Shown: positions 6,518 to 15,500 of the stretch, in pieces
Position numbering within the stretch: position 1 is the stretch's first letter
Layout of the letters: every line of letters begins with the position of its first letter
Assembly: GCA_946481225.1 (NCBI GenBank)
Contig: CAMLNJ010000001.1
Span: forward strand, 1 to 23,796
Source of the DNA: an uncultured Verrucomicrobiota bacterium
GTDB taxonomy: Bacteria > Verrucomicrobiota > Verrucomicrobiae > Opitutales > Opitutaceae
DNA: 23,796 nucleotides
Direction: 5' to 3'
Made by a program: the position numbers and the translations under genes
The notes under the pieces: generated by a model
Database searches by the model: none
Seen by the model: the letters and a program-made list of their open reading frames with translations, nothing else
Told to the model about the DNA's origin: nothing

Positions 6518-9500
6518 CTAGGGAATGACGATTCGATAAAAACGTCTGGGCTGCGCGGCGCCTCCGGTGTCGGTGACCTCCACGATGCCGCCTGTGCCGG
6601 CGATGTTGTTCAGCAAGGTCGTCCAAGAGCCGTCGGCCAGCGTATCGGAGCGCTCCACCCGGTAGGTCCTGCCCGCCACGGTCGGAAAGCTCACGACAAG
6701 GTCCGCGCCGCCGACGGCGACGCTCGCCCGCAACACGTCGGCCCGGTCCATGGGGCCGGTGCCGGCGACGTATTCCTGCACGTTGGTCATGCCGTCGCCG
6801 TCAGGGTCGGCGGCGTCGGCGGCGTTTCCGTTATCGGCCGTGGTGCCGAAATGCGCGAGGCGCCATTGCTGGAGCGCGGAGAGGGGCGTGACGACGGCTT
6901 CGGCGCTCGGGAGGCTCTCGGTCACGGCGTTGAGCGCGGTGACGAGGTAGTAGTAGGTTGCGCCGTTGGTAAGGCCCGTGTCGGTGTGGCTGGTGGCGGT
7001 GGTGTTGGCGACGAGCGCGAAAGCGCCGCCGGGGGAGTAAGCACGTTTGACGTTGTAGCTGACGGCTCCGGCGACGGAGGCCCAGCCGAGGGAGACCTGG
7101 GCGTCGCCTGCGCCGGCCGTGAGCGAGGCGGGAGGGGAAGGCGGGGCGGCGAGGGCGGCGACTTGTTGGGCGGTGAGGGCCTGGGCGATGATTTGGAAGT
7201 CGTCCACCGCGCCGTTGAGGTAGGGGTCGTTGAACTGGGATTTGCCGAGGTAGTTGTTGGTGGTGGCGCCGAGGCTGGAGGGGTTGAGCGTCATGGCGGT
7301 GTTTTGACCGACCTGGGCGCCGTTGACGTAGAGGGTGCCGGTGGCGCCGTTGAGGACGACGGCGACGTGTTGCCAGCCGCCGGTGGGGAGGGTGGCGGCG
7401 CCGTCGATGATCTGCTCGGCGACGGAGGCGGTGCGGATGGCGAAGCGGACGCGGCTGTTGGCACCGTTTCGCGGGGAGAGGAACATGTAGTTGTTCGTCC
7501 CGGTGCCGAAGTCGAAGATGCGTTGCCAGTTGCTGGTGGCGTTGAGGTTGACCCAGGCGCTGATGGTGCAGGTGGCGAGGCCGTTGACGACGCCGGCGGG
7601 CAGGGTGACGTATTGGGTGGCGCCGCTGAGGCTCACCGCGTTGCCGAGCTTGCCGGCGACCCGGGCGGGACCGCCGACGAGGGTGCCGGTCCAGTTGTTG
7701 CCGGTGGCGTCGGTGGCGGCGGTGCCGGTGGTTTCGTCGAACTTCAGCCAGGCGCGGGTCTGGATGTGGGGCTGGACGGTGACGAGGAAGGTGCGGGAGG
7801 CGGTGTTGCCCTTGCTGTCGGAGGCGGTGGTGGTGACGACGGTGGTGCCGACGGGGAAAAGGGAGCCGGAGGCGGGGGAGTTGGCGGTGGGGCGCGCGCC
7901 GTCGATCACGTCGAGGGCGGAGGTCGTGAAGGTGACGGTGGCTCCGGCGGGACTGGTGGCGGGGACGGTGATGTCGGCGGGGACTGTGATGGCGGGGGGC
8001 GAGAGGTCGTCGAGGGTGTCGTCGTTCACGGTGACGGTGAACGTGGACTGGGTGTGGTTGCCGCTGGTGTCGCTGGCGGTGCAGGTGACGGTGGTGGAGC
8101 CGATGGGGAAGACGCTGCCCGAGGGCGGGGTGCAGAGGACGGCGACGGGGCCGTCTTCGTAGTCGGTGGCGGTGGGGGCGAAGGTGACGGCGGCGCCGCT
8201 GCCGTCGACGGTGCCGACGAGGAGGTCGGCGGGGGTGGCGATGACGGGGGCGACGATGTCGGGCGAGAGAAGCTGCAATTCGGTGAGCTGGATGCCGGCG
8301 GCCCCGCCGTTGGCGGTGATGTCGAGCCGGTAGTATTCGTAGGCGGCGGCGAGGGGGACGTCGTAGGCGTAGGTTTGCAGGCGGGCGGGGAAGCTCTGGG
8401 CGGCGCGGGTGTCGAGCGTGGTCCAGTCGATGCCGTCGTTGCTGCCGAGGATCTGCCAGGCCACGGGGTCGCGTCCGGGGACGTCGTTGCCGGAGGTGAG
8501 GATGTAGCGACTGAGCGGATACCGTTTCCCGGAGGCGAAGCGGTATTGGAGCCAGTCGGTCGCGCCGGTGCCGTTGAACCATTTGGCGAGGGTGCCGTCG
8601 AAGGCTTTGTCCGCGCCTTCCGCGCCGGTGGTGTTGGTGCCGTTGCTCGCGGTGCCGCCGGTGGTGCGGACGCGGAGGGCGTTGAGGCCGGCGGCGGACT
8701 CGGCGCCGTCGGCGGTGGGGCCGTCGGCGGTGTCGGCTGAGACGGTGTAGTGGTAGAGCACGCCGGACTGGGCGGTGGCGTCGGTGTAGGTGGTGGCGGT
8801 GACGCCGCTCGCGAGGGTGGCGTAGGGACCGCCGGAGACGGTGGCGCGCTTGACCGTGTAGCCGGTCGCGCCGACGAGGGCGTCCCAGGTGAGTTTGAGC
8901 GTGCCGTAGGCGGCGGTGGCGTGGACGCCGGTGGGGCCGGGGAGGCGGGGATCGGGCAGGCCGGGGTCGCTGGCGATGACGTAGCGCAGCTCCATCGGGG
9001 AGGGGGCGGCGCCCGCGCCGGAGAGGGCGCCGGTGGCGGCGGTGAAGATCGACTTGGTGAAGGGGGACCAGGTGTTGAACCAGGAGGTGTTGGCGCCGTG
9101 TTGCCAGAAGGAGGCGCCGCCGATGGCGGAGTCCCAGTAGCCGTAGATGGCGCGGCGGTTGTCGCGGGTGATCTCGGTGCCGGCGGCGATGGAGTTGACC
9201 GTGCCGTCGAGCTTGATGCCGTTGAAGGTGAGCTGCCAGCGGCGCTGGTTGAGGTCCATGCGGATCTCGACGGGAGAGCCGGTGCCGGCGAGGTAGCCGG
9301 TCTGGGTGCTCGTCCACGCGGTGGAGTAGGCGGGCACGAAGCTGAAGGTGCCGTCGTAGAAAACGGTTTCGCCGCCGGTGTCGGGGCGGGCGCTGACGAC
9401 CATGCGGTTCTGGGTGCCGTTTTGCGTGATGGTGACAAGGACGCCGGGATTGGCGGCCGCGGTGACGGAGGTGGGCGCGCCGCCGGCCCAGGTCTCGTTG

Positions 9501-10663
9501 GCGAACCAGAGGCCGAAGGAGGTTTTTTGGTTGGTGGGGGCGGCGTTTTTCACCTCCCAGAGCCAGCGGATGGTGGAGCCGTTGGGGTTGTCCCAGTAGA
9601 AGGCGGAGGTGGTCTTGGCGGCGGCGACGGCGGTGAGCGTGGGCGTGAGGGTGTAGGTCGTGGCGCCGCCGGAGGTGGCTTCGACGGCGGAGGCGCCGGA
9701 TTGGCTGATGTCGGCGAGGCCGGTCGGGCCGGAGAAGCCGCCCGCGCCGGCGGTGATGTTGGCGTCGACGGGGAAGGTGTCGTCGCGGTCGAGGTAGTCG
9801 ATGGCCTCCTCCATCTCGGCGTCGGTGGGGTCCTGGTGGCCGCCGGGTCCGTTGTAGAGGAAGCAGTCCAAGCCCTGCGGTTCGTAGGCGCAGTGGAAGG
9901 CCTCGACGAAGTAGTCCTCCCGGTAGTCGCCATAGCGACCGAGGATGTAGGATCGCAGCCGGTTGGCCTTGGCGGCGGTATAGATGGAGTTGTGGCGGGG
10001 GTTGTCGGTGATGTAGTAGAAGAGGAAGGGCTGGTCGGAGTAGTCGAAGTAGGCGTCGGACTGACCGCTGGTGTTCGGGATGTAATCGGGCGTGACCTCG
10101 TGGAGCCGCGGCAGCGCGAAACCCGCCGAGGGGGCGGTGCCGCGGAAGAGCTCCGAGTGGTAGAAGGCGAGCGCGCTGGCGGTGCGGGCGCCGCCGGATT
10201 TGCCGGAGTCGTAGATGCGGCGCGGGTCGATGTTGAAGAGCTCCCTGGCGCGGTGGATCGCCATCAGGCCGGCGCCGTAACGATCTGGCGAATACGCGTT
10301 GTTGCCGACATTGCGCGGCGCGATCCAGATGAGATTCTTCCGGTTGGACACGGTCTGCAGCACCACGCCGCCCGTGTTTTGGTCCGAGGTGATGTAGACC
10401 ATCACCCCGTAGGGCTTGGTCCCGTCGTAGCCGGGAGGGACGTAGATGTCGTAGGGCCAGCCGGCCAGGTCGAAGTCGTAGTTGACCACCTGCGGCCAGT
10501 CGCGCCGGACGACGGAGGCGTCTTCGAGCGCGCCCAGGGGGATGTTGCCGAAAAAGCCCGTCCCGCGCGTCCATGGCGCGCCTTGCAGCGCGCCGGCGAG
10601 CAGAAGGGATATCAGAAAAACGAATACGGCCCGGGACGGGGCGGAGGGGGGACGGGTGTTCAT
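6518..10663 (-). CDS. Secreted multidomain esterase-like protein (hydrolase, Fn3, F5/8C, HYR x2, LamG, Fn3)
   Basis: The protein has 1381 residues. A signal peptide covers about 1-28 (VFLISLLLAGALQGA). Residues 35-295 look like an alpha/beta-hydrolase of the PHB-depolymerase/feruloyl-esterase type, with GKSGG giving a likely nucleophile Ser156 and a likely catalytic His276 in GPGGHQDPTDAEME. An unassigned beta-rich region follows (300-560), then Fn3 (575-660), an F5/8C discoidin-like module (665-800), two HYR repeats (803-880, 887-964), a LamG/concanavalin-like module (968-1168), Fn3 (1175-1260), a DPDGDGMTNVQEY calcium-type motif near 1286 and a C-terminal beta domain ending RRFYRIVIP. It should act outside the cytoplasm, perhaps removing acyl groups from a polysaccharide while the accessory modules bind glycan. 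It lies 63 bases downstream of the propeller gene and is probably cotranscribed with it. The acid of the catalytic triad was not assigned. Confidence 0.88.
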   Translation of the reverse strand: MNTRPPSAPSRAVFVFLISLLLAGALQGAPWTRGTGFFGNIPLGALEDASVVRRDWPQVVNYDFDLAGWPYDIYVPPGYDGTKPYGVMVYITSDQNTGGVVLQTVSNRKNLIWIAPRNVGNNAYSPDRYGAGLMAIHRARELFNIDPRRIYDSGKSGGARTASALAFYHSELFRGTAPSAGFALPRLHEVTPDYIPNTSGQSDAYFDYSDQPFLFYYITDNPRHNSIYTAAKANRLRSYILGRYGDYREDYFVEAFHCAYEPQGLDCFLYNGPGGHQDPTDAEMEEAIDYLDRDDTFPVDANITAGAGGFSGPTGLADISQSGASAVEATSGGATTYTLTPTLTAVAAAKTTSAFYWDNPNGSTIRWLWEVKNAAPTNQKTSFGLWFANETWAGGAPTSVTAAANPGVLVTITQNGTQNRMVVSARPDTGGETVFYDGTFSFVPAYSTAWTSTQTGYLAGTGSPVEIRMDLNQRRWQLTFNGIKLDGTVNSIAAGTEITRDNRRAIYGYWDSAIGGASFWQHGANTSWFNTWSPFTKSIFTAATGALSGAGAAPSPMELRYVIASDPGLPDPRLPGPTGVHATAAYGTLKLTWDALVGATGYTVKRATVSGGPYATLASGVTATTYTDATAQSGVLYHYTVSADTADGPTADGAESAAGLNALRVRTTGGTASNGTNTTGAEGADKAFDGTLAKWFNGTGATDWLQYRFASGKRYPLSRYILTSGNDVPGRDPVAWQILGSNDGIDWTTLDTRAAQSFPARLQTYAYDVPLAAAYEYYRLDITANGGAAGIQLTELQLLSPDIVAPVIATPADLLVGTVDGSGAAVTFAPTATDYEDGPVAVLCTPPSGSVFPIGSTTVTCTASDTSGNHTQSTFTVTVNDDTLDDLSPPAITVPADITVPATSPAGATVTFTTSALDVIDGARPTANSPASGSLFPVGTTVVTTTASDSKGNTASRTFLVTVQPHIQTRAWLKFDETTGTAATDATGNNWTGTLVGGPARVAGKLGNAVSLSGATQYVTLPAGVVNGLATCTISAWVNLNATSNWQRIFDFGTGTNNYMFLSPRNGANSRVRFAIRTASVAEQIIDGAATLPTGGWQHVAVVLNGATGTLYVNGAQVGQNTAMTLNPSSLGATTNNYLGKSQFNDPYLNGAVDDFQIIAQALTAQQVAALAAPPSPPASLTAGAGDAQVSLGWASVAGAVSYNVKRAYSPGGAFALVANTTATSHTDTGLTNGATYYYLVTALNAVTESLPSAEAVVTPLSALQQWRLAHFGTTADNGNAADAADPDGDGMTNVQEYVAGTGPMDRADVLRASVAVGGADLVVSFPTVAGRTYRVERSDTLADGSWTTLLNNIAGTGGIVEVTDTGGAAQPRRFYRIVIP

Positions 10664-10680
10664 GGGGACGGGGGAGGGGG

Positions 10681-10700
10681 CCGGCCCGCGCGCGGGCCGG
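10681..10700. repeat. Perfect 20-bp palindrome between propeller and esterase genes
   Basis: CCGGCCCGCGCGCGGGCCGG equals its own reverse complement. It lies in the 63-base gap between two same-strand genes, 17 bases upstream of the esterase-gene ATG. No T-run follows on the minus strand, so it is not a normal terminator. It could be an RNA-processing or stabilising hairpin, or it could lower translation of the downstream gene. Confidence 0.6.
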
Positions 10701-10726
10701 TCTTTCGCGCCGGACGGCGGCGAGGT

Positions 10727-12379
10727 TCAGGGCAGGGCGTTCACATCCACCCGGAGCGGATGGCGCCCGGGGCGGGCGCCGATGCGGAGCTCGAGCTTGA
10801 GCGTGGCGCCGGCCGGAGCGAGGTCCCCGGGGATGGAGAAGTCGACGGTGGTCGCCGCGTAGGGGGCGAGGGAGGGCAGGGGAGCGGTGAAGACGGGCGG
10901 TTTGCCGCCGCTTTCGAGGATGGCGAGGACGACTTCCGTCCCGGGGGAGGCGACGAGGCCGAAGTTCTCCACCTCGACGGCGAGCCGCCGCCGGCCGTCG
11001 GTGATCGGGGCCGCGTTCACCGTCGCGTGGGGGCTGAGGAGCGCGTAGTCCCCCGGCTCGCCGGGCAGGGCGGAGTAGCCGAGGACGAGGCCGCCCTTGT
11101 GGTCGCGGCCGAGGAGCTTGGCGACGCCGTCCGTGTCGACGAAGCCGCAATCCTTCGCCGCGAAGGTGGCGACGAGCCAACCGTTGTTGACGGAGGTGGA
11201 TAGCGGCGAGGCGGCGCGGCCGAAGTCGACCTTGGCGGGGGAGCCGAAGCGAAGGGTGGAGGGATCGACGTCCTTGGCCGGATCGAAGCCTTCGGCCGCG
11301 CCGAGCGCCACGAGGTAGCGGTCGTCCTGCTTCTGGATCTTCACGGTGCGCGGCGTCACGAGCGGCACGCCGAGGGCTTTCGAGCTGTGGATATCGTCGG
11401 GCCGGTCCTGGTCCTTGGGCGCGTCGATGACCGCGAAATACATGTGGGTGGCGCGGCCGCGGGCGTCCTGGAAGACGCGGGGGCGTTCGATCTTGAACCA
11501 GTCCTCGACGCGGCCGTCGGGGTGGCGGATCACGCCCGGGCCGTAGGCGAGGCCCTGGTCCCAGTCCCAGGTGATGCCGTCGCGCGAGCGCAGGTAGTAG
11601 GCGGCGCGGCCGAACCAGTCGTTGACGATGAGGTTGTATTGCACGTCGTCCTTCCAGACGACGGGGTCCTCGAAGCGGGCGCGGCTGACGGGCGGATAGA
11701 CGCCGCGGTTGCTGACGCGGCGGTAGGGCTCTTGGTCGCCGTCCTTGCTGATCCAGATCTCGCCGCTACGGTTGACCATGAGGTAGCTGCCGTCGGCGCG
11801 ACGGGCGAAGGTGGCGTTGGTCATGTCGACGCCTTTGCGACCGCGGTTGTCGAAGGAGAGCTTTCCCTTTGTCCATGGGCCCTCGAGGGTGGGGCCGCGG
11901 TAGCAGCCGTTGATGATGTAGAGGATCCAGGTGCCGTCCTTGGCCTGATAGGCGGTGACGTTGTGGCCCTTGCCGATTTCCTGGACGATCTTGAAAGGGC
12001 CGGTGGGGCTGTCGCCGACGGCGCGGACGAGATCGGAGTTGGGCCATTCGAAGTGGCCCTTGGGCGTGTTCTCGGGCCAGCGCACGACGAAGTTGTGGTA
12101 TTTGCCGTCGGGGCCTTGGACGACGGAGGTGCACCAGTAGGAGTATTGCGCGTCCTCGACTCCGTTGGCGACGTCGCGCGGTTTGACGGCGTCGGCGCCC
12201 CACACGTCGGAGCGGAGCGGGGCGTTGGGCCGCATCGGCAGGAAGCGGTCGATGAAGGCGCCGCCGGGGACCAGGCCTTCCGGGACGACGTAGGTGGACT
12301 GGCCGTGCTCGGCGGCGCGGAGGGGAGCGAGCAGCGGCAACAGGGCCGCCGCGACGAGGTAGGACGCGGGGAATCTCAC
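10727..12379 (-). CDS. Secreted GH43-like five-bladed beta-propeller glycosidase-type protein
   Basis: With a GTG start at 12379 the protein has 550 residues and a signal peptide at 1-23 (ASYLVAAALLPLLAPLRAA). Residues of about 60-345 show the repeated four-strand pattern of a five-bladed propeller: DGKYHNFVVRWPE, DGTWILYIINGCY, DGSYLMVNRSGEIWI, FEDPVVWKDDVQYNLIVND and ERPRVFQDARGRATHMYFAV. This resembles the GH43/GH117 clan; FEDPVVW recalls the EDP region of GH43, but I cannot assign catalytic residues. The C-terminal 200 residues look like a beta-sandwich. The frame is open back to 12514, but that part runs through a terminator and a hairpin and has no domain content, while the signal peptide begins at the GTG. 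It probably acts on a polysaccharide together with the flanking lyase and esterase. A non-catalytic or sulfatase-associated role cannot be excluded. Confidence 0.85.
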   Translation of the reverse strand: MRFPASYLVAAALLPLLAPLRAAEHGQSTYVVPEGLVPGGAFIDRFLPMRPNAPLRSDVWGADAVKPRDVANGVEDAQYSYWCTSVVQGPDGKYHNFVVRWPENTPKGHFEWPNSDLVRAVGDSPTGPFKIVQEIGKGHNVTAYQAKDGTWILYIINGCYRGPTLEGPWTKGKLSFDNRGRKGVDMTNATFARRADGSYLMVNRSGEIWISKDGDQEPYRRVSNRGVYPPVSRARFEDPVVWKDDVQYNLIVNDWFGRAAYYLRSRDGITWDWDQGLAYGPGVIRHPDGRVEDWFKIERPRVFQDARGRATHMYFAVIDAPKDQDRPDDIHSSKALGVPLVTPRTVKIQKQDDRYLVALGAAEGFDPAKDVDPSTLRFGSPAKVDFGRAASPLSTSVNNGWLVATFAAKDCGFVDTDGVAKLLGRDHKGGLVLGYSALPGEPGDYALLSPHATVNAAPITDGRRRLAVEVENFGLVASPGTEVVLAILESGGKPPVFTAPLPSLAPYAATTVDFSIPGDLAPAGATLKLELRIGARPGRHPLRVDVNALP

Positions 12380-12488
12380 GACGACGAGGCTAGGCCCGCG
12401 GCGCAGCGCCCCACCAGACGAAGACGCCGGGAAACGGCCTTGGTGAAATGGGTAGTCGGAGATTTTTTCGTCGCGCGGGTCGAGGCGC

Positions 12489-12509
12489 GCACGGGCGGGG
12501 CGTCCGTGC
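12489..12509. repeat. Short GC palindrome upstream of the propeller gene
   Basis: GCACGG (12489-12494) pairs with CCGTGC (12504-12509) around a 9-base loop. The core GCACGGGCGGGGCGTCCGTG has the look of a reduced B-type hairpin, but the similarity is too short to assign it. Confidence 0.35.
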
Positions 12510-12514
12510 CACAC

Positions 12515-12549
12515 AAAAGCCCCGCGCCCCGATCGGCGGAGCGCGGGGC
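12515..12549 (-). terminator. Intrinsic terminator of the alginate-lyase-like gene
   Basis: Read on the minus strand, GCCCCGCGC pairs with GCGCGGGGC across a 13-base loop and is followed by TTTT. It starts 31 bases after the stop codon at 12581. It implies that the downstream propeller and esterase genes have their own promoter, which I could not identify. Confidence 0.8.
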
Positions 12550-12580
12550 GAGGGGCGCGGGGCGAAGGAGACGGAGCGCG

Positions 12581-15500
12581 TCAGGGCGCGATGGACATCC
12601 GCCACTGCTGGTTGTCGGCGGCGCCGTAGGTCCACTGGATGATGGCCGCGCCGTCGGCGGTGCTGCCGCCGCTGACGTCGACGGTCTTGCCGCTGTTCAC
12701 GTTCAGGAGCTTGAAGAAGCCGTCGCCCGCGGGGGTGACCGTCCACTTCTGGCAGTTGTTATTGTTCGAGGGCCAGATCTGGACGACCGCGCCGTTGCTG
12801 CCGGAGGCGTTCACGACTTCGAGCAACTTGCCGCTGGCGACGCCGGTCAGCTTATACTGGCCGTTGCCGAGATGCACGAGATCCCACTGCTGGTCGTTGC
12901 CGCCGTTCCAGCCCCACTGGATGGCATCGGTGCCGTCGGCGGCGCCGCCGTTGACGAGGTCGACGACCTTGTTGCTCTTGCGGCTGACGATGCGGTAGCG
13001 GCCGTCGGGGAGGGTGCGGCCAGTGTCGGACCACAGGCCGAGTTCGCCGATCGCCACGCCGCCGGCGCCGTTGTTGGCGGTGACGTCGAGCCGGTAGTAG
13101 CGGTAGGCGGTGGTGTTGGCGATGGCGTAGGTGTTCATCGCAAACCGAGCGATGAAGGACTGGTTGCTCTGCGAGTCGAGGGTCGTCCACGTGGAGCCGT
13201 CTTGCGAGCCGAGGAAGTTCCAGCTCTTCGGATCGCGCGTATCCACGTCGGCGCAGTTGAGCGTGTAGCGTTTGACGACCTGCGCATTGCCCGCGCCGAA
13301 GTCATACTGAATCCAGCCCGTCGGCGCGTTCCAACCATACCACTTGGAACCTGGGTCGCGGTTAAACGCCTGGTCGGAGCCTTCGGTGCCGGCGCCGCTT
13401 TGGAAGCTTGCCGTCGAGGTGCCGCTGAAGGCGAGGTTGACCATATCCGCAGGCAGCAGAGCGGCGCCGAACTGCGGCGAATTGCCGCTGGTGCCGGCGG
13501 AGTTTTTCGCCCGGACCACATAGTAGTAAGCGGTGCCCGCGACCGCCGTCGTGTCCACGTAGCTGGTCTTATCGGCGGGGAGGTTGCTGGCGAGGGCGGT
13601 GTAGCCGGAGCCGGAGGTGGTGGAGCGGAGCAGGTCGTAGGCGGTGGCGCCGAAGGACGCCAGCCAGCGCAGGCTGATGGCTTTGTTGGAGCCGCTGGCG
13701 AGCAAGCCCACCGGGGCGGCGGGGGTGGTCACGAGGCCGCCGGCGCCGCCGGTGAAGGCGACGTTTTGGAAGGTGGCGGTGTTGGTCGTGGTGGTCCCGC
13801 TGCACACGAAAAGCCCGACGTAAAGGGTGGAGGGGAGGTTGCCGTAATAGGTGCAGTTCAGCACCGACCAACTGGTGCCGTCCGGGGAAGCGAAGGTGCT
13901 GATATGTTTCCCGCGACGCTCGATCTTGATCCAGTAGGGCAGGCCGGGGGGCCAGTCATGCGCCCGGTCATCGTATCCGCCTCCGCCCCAGTTTTCGGTA
14001 TAGCCTCGCATGTGGGAGTCCATCCGCACGGTGGGCGCGGACATCACCCCGATCCAGGCGCGCTGCCCGACGGTGGCGGTGAGATTGTCGCGGATCATCA
14101 GTCCCGCCCTGGCGTCGGCGTCCGGATATTGGTTGGAAGTGACCTTGGCGATCATGGCGCAGTCGCCGCTCATCGTCGTGTAGGCAAACTGGCAGTCGTC
14201 GGCCGTGTCGGACCAGACGCCGTTGCCGAGACCGGTCATCGTCCATACGCCGTTCGCGTATGTGGCGCCGCGGCCCGCGGTCTGGGTGCCGAGGGTGGTC
14301 AGGGTCAAGCCGCTCGACGCCAGTGAAACCGTCGGGAAACTGGCGGGTGTCGCCGTGGCGGTGCTGAAGTCGGCCGTCTTGGCATACATGAAGTTGCCGC
14401 CATCGACGGTCTGGTCCTGGAGTTTCCGGTCGATCCAGGGAGCGGGGAGGCCTTTGCGATTTTTGTAGGCGTTTTGGAGGAGGTAGAAGGCGCCGCGGTT
14501 GGCGGTGTAAGGCCCGTATGCGTTGTTCATCCACTGCCAATCGATGGTGCCGAAGGGGACGTAGGGATTGTCGGTGGTGAAGGTGTTGCGGGCGTAGTAT
14601 TCGCCGACGGCGAGGAGCCGGTTGTCCAATTCGGAGTAGAGGTCCACGCCCTGTTTCCAGGCGACTTCGGCGACGAAGGTCAGGCCGTTGAGGGTGCCGA
14701 AGGCGTGGCCCGCGTCGCGGCCCGTCTCGCCCATCTGGCCGGTGGGCAGGGTGTTCATCAGACCGGAGCCGTGGAAGGTGCGATAGTGGTTGATGATGTG
14801 GTTGAACTTGTCCGCGTCGTCGCAGAAGGCGGCGATGGCCATGCCCCCGGCCATGTAGAGGGCGCCTTTGTTGGCCGGGCCGATCACGTCGCCCCCGATG
14901 AGGGCTGCCGGCCAGAGGGTATTGAGGAAGTAGTTTTTGACGGCGGCCGTGTCGGCGGCGGTCCATCCGGGCCAGGTGCCGCGCAGGATGCTGGCGCCCC
15001 CGCCGTAACAGACGGCGTAGTCCCCAAGCTCAAGGGCGGCCTCCCATGCGCCGAAGTAGGTATGCGTGTTCGCCCAGGCGACGAGGATGTCGCGGGCCTT
15101 CTGCGCATAGGCCTCGTTGCCGGTGAAATACCACATGCGCGAGAGGTTATACACGGCGACCATGTCGCTCCGCCATTCGTTGAGGTTCAAGTAGGGGGCA
15201 CGGCTGACCTCCGCGAAGGGGCCTCGCATGGTATAGGTGAGGCTGGAACGTCCGTCGCCGGCGAGCACGGCGTAGCCTTGTTTCCAAGGCTGCTGATTGA
15301 GACTGGCTTTGAGGGTGGCCAGTTCATCGAGGGTATTCGGGATGCAGGGGTGAGTGAACTCCGGCGTGGTATAAAGGGTATAAGCGGCGAAGTGCGTGTC
15401 GGCGTTGCCCGTGTTGTCGGTTTCTTCGATGAAGATATCCTGATAGCCGGATGCATCCGCCACGAAGGTGCCGATCACCATCGTCGGCGAGGTCTGGCTG

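Noticed and set aside
6176..8740. An 854-codon plus-strand open frame, with similar long ones at 8750-11203, 11387-14326 and 20491-22896.
   Set aside because: All are Gly/Ala/Val/Glu-rich antisense shadows of well-supported minus-strand genes, with no recognisable domain or export signal.
6831..11180. A 1449-codon open frame on the minus strand overlapping the esterase-like gene and the propeller gene.
   Set aside because: Its translation is a low-complexity Arg/His/Pro-rich string with no domain, while the overlapping frame has a signal peptide and clear modules. It is a shadow of GC-biased codons.
12380..12514. N-terminal extension of the propeller protein by 45 codons starting MWHGRPARAR.
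   Set aside because: It would place a signal peptide internally and translate a GC hairpin just downstream of the lyase terminator. GTG 12379 puts the signal peptide at the N-terminus.
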